Of a stretch of DNA of 64,000 nt, positions 61,301 to 64,000 are shown piece by piece; position 1 is the first letter of the stretch, and each line of letters starts with the position of its first letter. The notes below the pieces were generated by a model. It did not search any database, had not been told where the DNA came from, and saw only the letters and a program-made list of their open reading frames with translations. The position numbers and the translations under genes were made by a program. The stretch is from positions 122,838-186,837 of the forward strand of contig NZ_BBNN01000028.1 in NCBI RefSeq assembly GCF_000829695.1, written 5' to 3'. This DNA comes from Streptomyces sp. NBRC 110035. Its GTDB lineage: Bacteria > Actinomycetota > Actinomycetes > Streptomycetales > Streptomycetaceae.

Positions 61301-62896
61301 GTGACCGAAACGCCGGCGCCCGCAGAGGCGTCACCCACCCCCATGACCCACCGGCAGATACTCCAGGCCATGTCGGGGCTGATGGCCGGCCTGTTCGTCG
61401 CCATCCTGGCCGGCACCGTGGTCGCCAACGCACTTCCGCGCATCATCGCCGACCTGGGGGCCAGCCAGTCCTCCTACACCTGGGTCATCACCGCCGAACT
61501 GCTGGCGATGACGGCGACGGTGCCCCTGTGGGGCAAGCTGTCGGACCTGTTCAACCAGAAGCTGCTGCTCCAGCTGTCCCTTTCCCTGTTCGTCGTCGGC
61601 TCGCTGCTCGCGGGCTTCTCCCACGGCGTGGAACTGCTGATCTTCAGCCGCGTGGTGCAGGGCATCGGCGCGGGTGGACTCACGGCCTTGGTGCAGGTCG
61701 TGATGGCGGCCGTCATCCCGCCGCGCCGACTCGGCAAGTACGCGGGCGTCTTCGGCGCCGTCTTCGCCGTCGGCACCGTGGCCGGACCGCTCGTCGGAGG
61801 TGTCATGGTGGACACCTCCTGGCTCGGCTGGCGCTGGTGCTTCTTCATCGGCGTACCGTTCGCGCTGCTCGCCATCGCCCTGCTCCAGCGCACCCTGAAG
61901 CTGCCCACCGTCCGCCGCGAGGCGAAGATCGACTTCCTGGGCGCCTTCCTGATCGTCGCGGGCGTCTGCGCCCTGCTCATCTGGGTCTCCCTCGCAGGGA
62001 GAGAGTTCGCCTGGATCTCGTGGCAGACCGCCGCCCCGACCGGTGGGGGAGTGCTGCTGCTCATCGCCGCGGTCGTCGTCGAGGCGCGCGTGCCGGAGCC
62101 GATCATCCCCCTGGGCATCTTCCGCAACCGCACGGTGACGCTCACCACGGTCGCGAGTCTGCTCGTAGGCGTGGCCATGTTCGGCGGTACGGTCTTCCTC
62201 TCGCAGTACTTCCAGATCTCCCTGGGCAAGTCCCCGACCGTCGCGGGCCTGATGAGCCTGCCGATGATCCTCGGCCTGCTCGTCTCCTCGACCGTCGCCG
62301 GGCAGATCATCACCGCCACCGGCCGGTGGAAGGTGTACCTGGTCGCGGGCTCCGTCATCATGACGGCGGGCCTCGCACTGCTGTCCACCATCGAGGCCGA
62401 CACCCACTTCGGGCTGCTCGGCGTCTACATGGCCGTCATGGGCGTCGGCGTCGGCATGCTGATGCAGAACCTGGTGCTGGCCGCGCAGAACGACGTTCCC
62501 GCGACCGAGCTGGGCGCCGCCACCTCGGTGCTGTCCTTCTTCCGGAGCATGGGCGGCACGATCGGCACCAGCGTGCTCGGGGCGATCCTCGCCCACCGGG
62601 TCGCCGGCGAGATGGCCGAGGGCCTGGCGGACGCGGGCGTCCCGGCCGCGGCGAACGGCCCGGGCGAGGGCGCGGTGCCCGACATGGCGACACTGCCCGA
62701 GCCGATGCGGGGGATCGTGGAGCACGCCTACGGGGTCGCCACCGCGGATCTCTTCCTCGTGGCCACGCCCGTCGCGGCCCTCGCCGTGATCGCGGTGCTG
62801 TTCATCAAGGAGAAGCCGCTGAAGGACACCAGCGGCATGGAACGACTCACCGCCGAGTCCGCCGAGTCCTCCGGTGAACCGCCCCGGGTTCGGTAG
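61301..62896 (+). CDS. DHA2-family (14-helix) MFS multidrug transporter
   Basis: A 531-residue transporter with about 14 hydrophobic segments. It shows the DHA2 features ALPRIIADLGASQSSYTWVI, PLWGKLSDLFNQKLLL after helix 2, RVVQGIGAGGLTALVQVVM and GPLVGGVMVDTSWLGWRWCF (motif C-like and the WRW turn). It exports hydrophobic drugs in exchange for protons; the substrate is unknown. Start GTG. It ends right at insertion-sequence DNA. Confidence 0.9.
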   Translation: MTETPAPAEASPTPMTHRQILQAMSGLMAGLFVAILAGTVVANALPRIIADLGASQSSYTWVITAELLAMTATVPLWGKLSDLFNQKLLLQLSLSLFVVGSLLAGFSHGVELLIFSRVVQGIGAGGLTALVQVVMAAVIPPRRLGKYAGVFGAVFAVGTVAGPLVGGVMVDTSWLGWRWCFFIGVPFALLAIALLQRTLKLPTVRREAKIDFLGAFLIVAGVCALLIWVSLAGREFAWISWQTAAPTGGGVLLLIAAVVVEARVPEPIIPLGIFRNRTVTLTTVASLLVGVAMFGGTVFLSQYFQISLGKSPTVAGLMSLPMILGLLVSSTVAGQIITATGRWKVYLVAGSVIMTAGLALLSTIEADTHFGLLGVYMAVMGVGVGMLMQNLVLAAQNDVPATELGAATSVLSFFRSMGGTIGTSVLGAILAHRVAGEMAEGLADAGVPAAANGPGEGAVPDMATLPEPMRGIVEHAYGVATADLFLVATPVAALAVIAVLFIKEKPLKDTSGMERLTAESAESSGEPPRVR

Positions 62897-62901
62897 AGAT
62901 C

Positions 62902-63130
62902 TCAGATTATGGTTGTGACCTGGGGTTTCGTGGATTCCATGGAGTGGTTGGCCTCGTACTCGACGGGTGGAACATGGCCTATCTCACCGTGGAGTCTGCG
63001 GTGGTTGTACCAGTCGATCCATTCGGCGGTGGCCAACTCGACCTGGGAGAGCGACCTCCAGGGGCGTTGAGGTTTGATCAACTCGGTTTTGTACAGGCCG
63101 ATCGTCGATTCCATCAACGCGTTGACGCTC
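62902..63130 (-). pseudogene. IS3-family transposase (OrfB) C-terminal remnant
   Basis: The last 75 or so codons of an IS3-type DDE transposase remain. NALMESTIGLYKTELIKP holds the catalytic glutamate region, followed by LATAEWIDWYNHRRLHGEIG and PPVEYEANH. The upstream 200 or more residues with the two catalytic aspartates are missing, and IS110 sequence begins about 10 bp away. The left boundary lies six bases after the MFS stop. Confidence 0.85.
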
Positions 63131-63139
63131 CTATAGTTG

Positions 63140-64000
63140 TCAACTCGCCGCGGAGGCCGTCCTTGGGGCGGGTCGGAGCAGGTGGTAGACCTCGCGGATG
63201 ACGTAACGCTTGAGGCATCGGATGATCTCCCGTTTCGTCCTGCCCTCGGCGGTGCGGCGGGCGACGTAGTCGATCGTGGGCTGGTGGAACCGCATCCGGA
63301 CGATGACGGTCCGGTAGATCGCGGCGTTCAGCTGGCGGTGACCGCCGTGGTTGATGCGGTGCCTGCCGCTGGTCATGCCCGAGCCGGTGGGGACGGGAGC
63401 GATGCCCGCGAGCTTGGCGAGGGCGGCCTCGGACTTGATCCGCTCGGGGTTGTCGCCGGTCACGACGAGGATCTCCGCGGCCGTGTCCACGCCGATACCG
63501 AAGGGCTCGAGCAGCTGCGGGGCGACCCGCTGGACCAGGTCGCCGATCATCTTCGTCAGTTCCTTGGCCTCGGCGTCCAGGTACTGCCACCGCTTGGCGA
63601 GCGTCCGCAGGGTGTGGCGAAGTGCGTCCTCGGGTCCTTCCAGACGGCGAGGACGCAGAGCCGCGAGGTGCCGCGCCAGGCTGACCTGAGTCTTGCCGGC
63701 CGTCTCCCGGCGCAGGGCGTCCGGGGCATGGACGAGTATCGCCTTCATCGTGACCATCGCTGCCGCACGCTGTTCAACGGCCTGGTCATGGGCGATCTTG
63801 AGTTGGCGGATCATCTCGGCCTCGCCGTCGGCGGTCTTCGGCGTGGCGGTCGCGAACCCGGCCAGCACCGCGCGGGCGGCGTTCTCGGCGTCCAGGGTGT
63901 CGGACTTGCCGTTCATGCGCCGCAGCCGCCGGTCCGGGCGGCCGGCCTCGACCACCTTGTGGCCCGCCCTGCGCAGGAACGAGGTCAACGTGGCACCGTA
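63140..64000 (-). CDS. IS110-family transposase, 5' end beyond the window
   Basis: 287 residues of an IS110 transposase, open through the right edge. The N-terminal DEDD part is represented by its end (RRMNGKSDTLDAENAARAVL). The C-terminal Transposase_20 domain is complete, with FGIGVDTAAEILVVTGDNPE, ALAKLAGIAPVPTGSGMTSG and the serine-containing SGRHRINHGGHRQLNAAIYR. These enzymes recombine DNA without terminal inverted repeats and are guided by a bridge RNA encoded in the element's flanks. The recombinase appears intact as far as seen. Confidence 0.88.
   Translation of the reverse strand, partial: YGATLTSFLRRAGHKVVEAGRPDRRLRRMNGKSDTLDAENAARAVLAGFATATPKTADGEAEMIRQLKIAHDQAVEQRAAAMVTMKAILVHAPDALRRETAGKTQVSLARHLAALRPRRLEGPEDALRHTLRTLAKRWQYLDAEAKELTKMIGDLVQRVAPQLLEPFGIGVDTAAEILVVTGDNPERIKSEAALAKLAGIAPVPTGSGMTSGRHRINHGGHRQLNAAIYRTVIVRMRFHQPTIDYVARRTAEGRTKREIIRCLKRYVIREVYHLLRPAPRTASAAS

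Overview
The window reads as a Streptomyces (or very close actinomycete) chromosome. It has very high GC with near-saturated G/C third codon positions, many GTG and TTG starts, and dense start/stop overlaps. Recognisable families include a fused SecDF, monomeric isocitrate dehydrogenase, an Rv1733c-like protein and aerobic cobalamin genes. Gene order around the inositol genes and isocitrate dehydrogenase recalls S. coelicolor from memory; this was not checked.

Layout. (1) 1-6.6 kb: left-truncated diacylglycerol kinase-like gene, cobK and cobF, a DUF309 protein, tRNA-Pro(GGG), an arm-less HU-like protein, a row of small proteins including a frameshifted DUF3140 gene, and one unknown 384-aa protein. 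(2) 6.8-24.8 kb: a myo-inositol catabolic region. GntR-iolA-iolD-iolB-aldolase candidate-iolC runs leftward, and a sugar ABC importer with an IolE-like enzyme and an IolG-like dehydrogenase runs rightward. An accessory module follows (two more Gfo/Idh/MocA dehydrogenases, an SDR, a PhyH-type dioxygenase and a LacI-type regulator). A TTGT-N4-ACAA-like site recurs in the three divergent promoter regions. A decayed FCD-type GntR gene and a second identical tRNA-Pro(GGG) close the region. (3) 25.8-37.4 kb: a block with three cobalamin riboswitches. One precedes a FecCD-type ABC importer. One precedes a translationally coupled five-gene operon (PduX-like kinase, fold-type-II PLP enzyme, ATP-grasp ligase, MFS exporter, methyltransferase). 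One precedes a [2Fe-2S] ferredoxin-like protein plus a FhuF-type reductase. A ferric-reductase-like membrane protein lies between the last two.

(4) 37.6-45.9 kb: a TauD-family dioxygenase, then a TPR-CHAT protease divergent from a subtilisin-like S8 protease that is followed by an ECF sigma factor and an overlapping partner gene, then an N-formylglutamate amidohydrolase. (5) 45.9-58 kb: a lone KamA-type radical SAM gene in a repeat-bearing segment, isocitrate dehydrogenase, an MscS channel, an ABC exporter with a MerR-type 19-bp-spacer promoter, fused SecDF, and a NarL-type two-component system. (6) 58-64 kb: two DksA/TraR zinc-finger proteins, an Rv1733c-like membrane protein, a TetR-MFS efflux pair, and an IS3 remnant abutting an IS110 transposase that runs off the right edge.

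Two regions look most worth following up. In the B12-riboswitch block, biosynthesis, export, uptake and reductive-release functions all appear to respond to cobalamin, which would fit a cobalt-scavenging metallophore (inference). The TPR-CHAT/S8/ECF-sigma locus looks like a proteolytic signalling cascade without CRISPR (inference).
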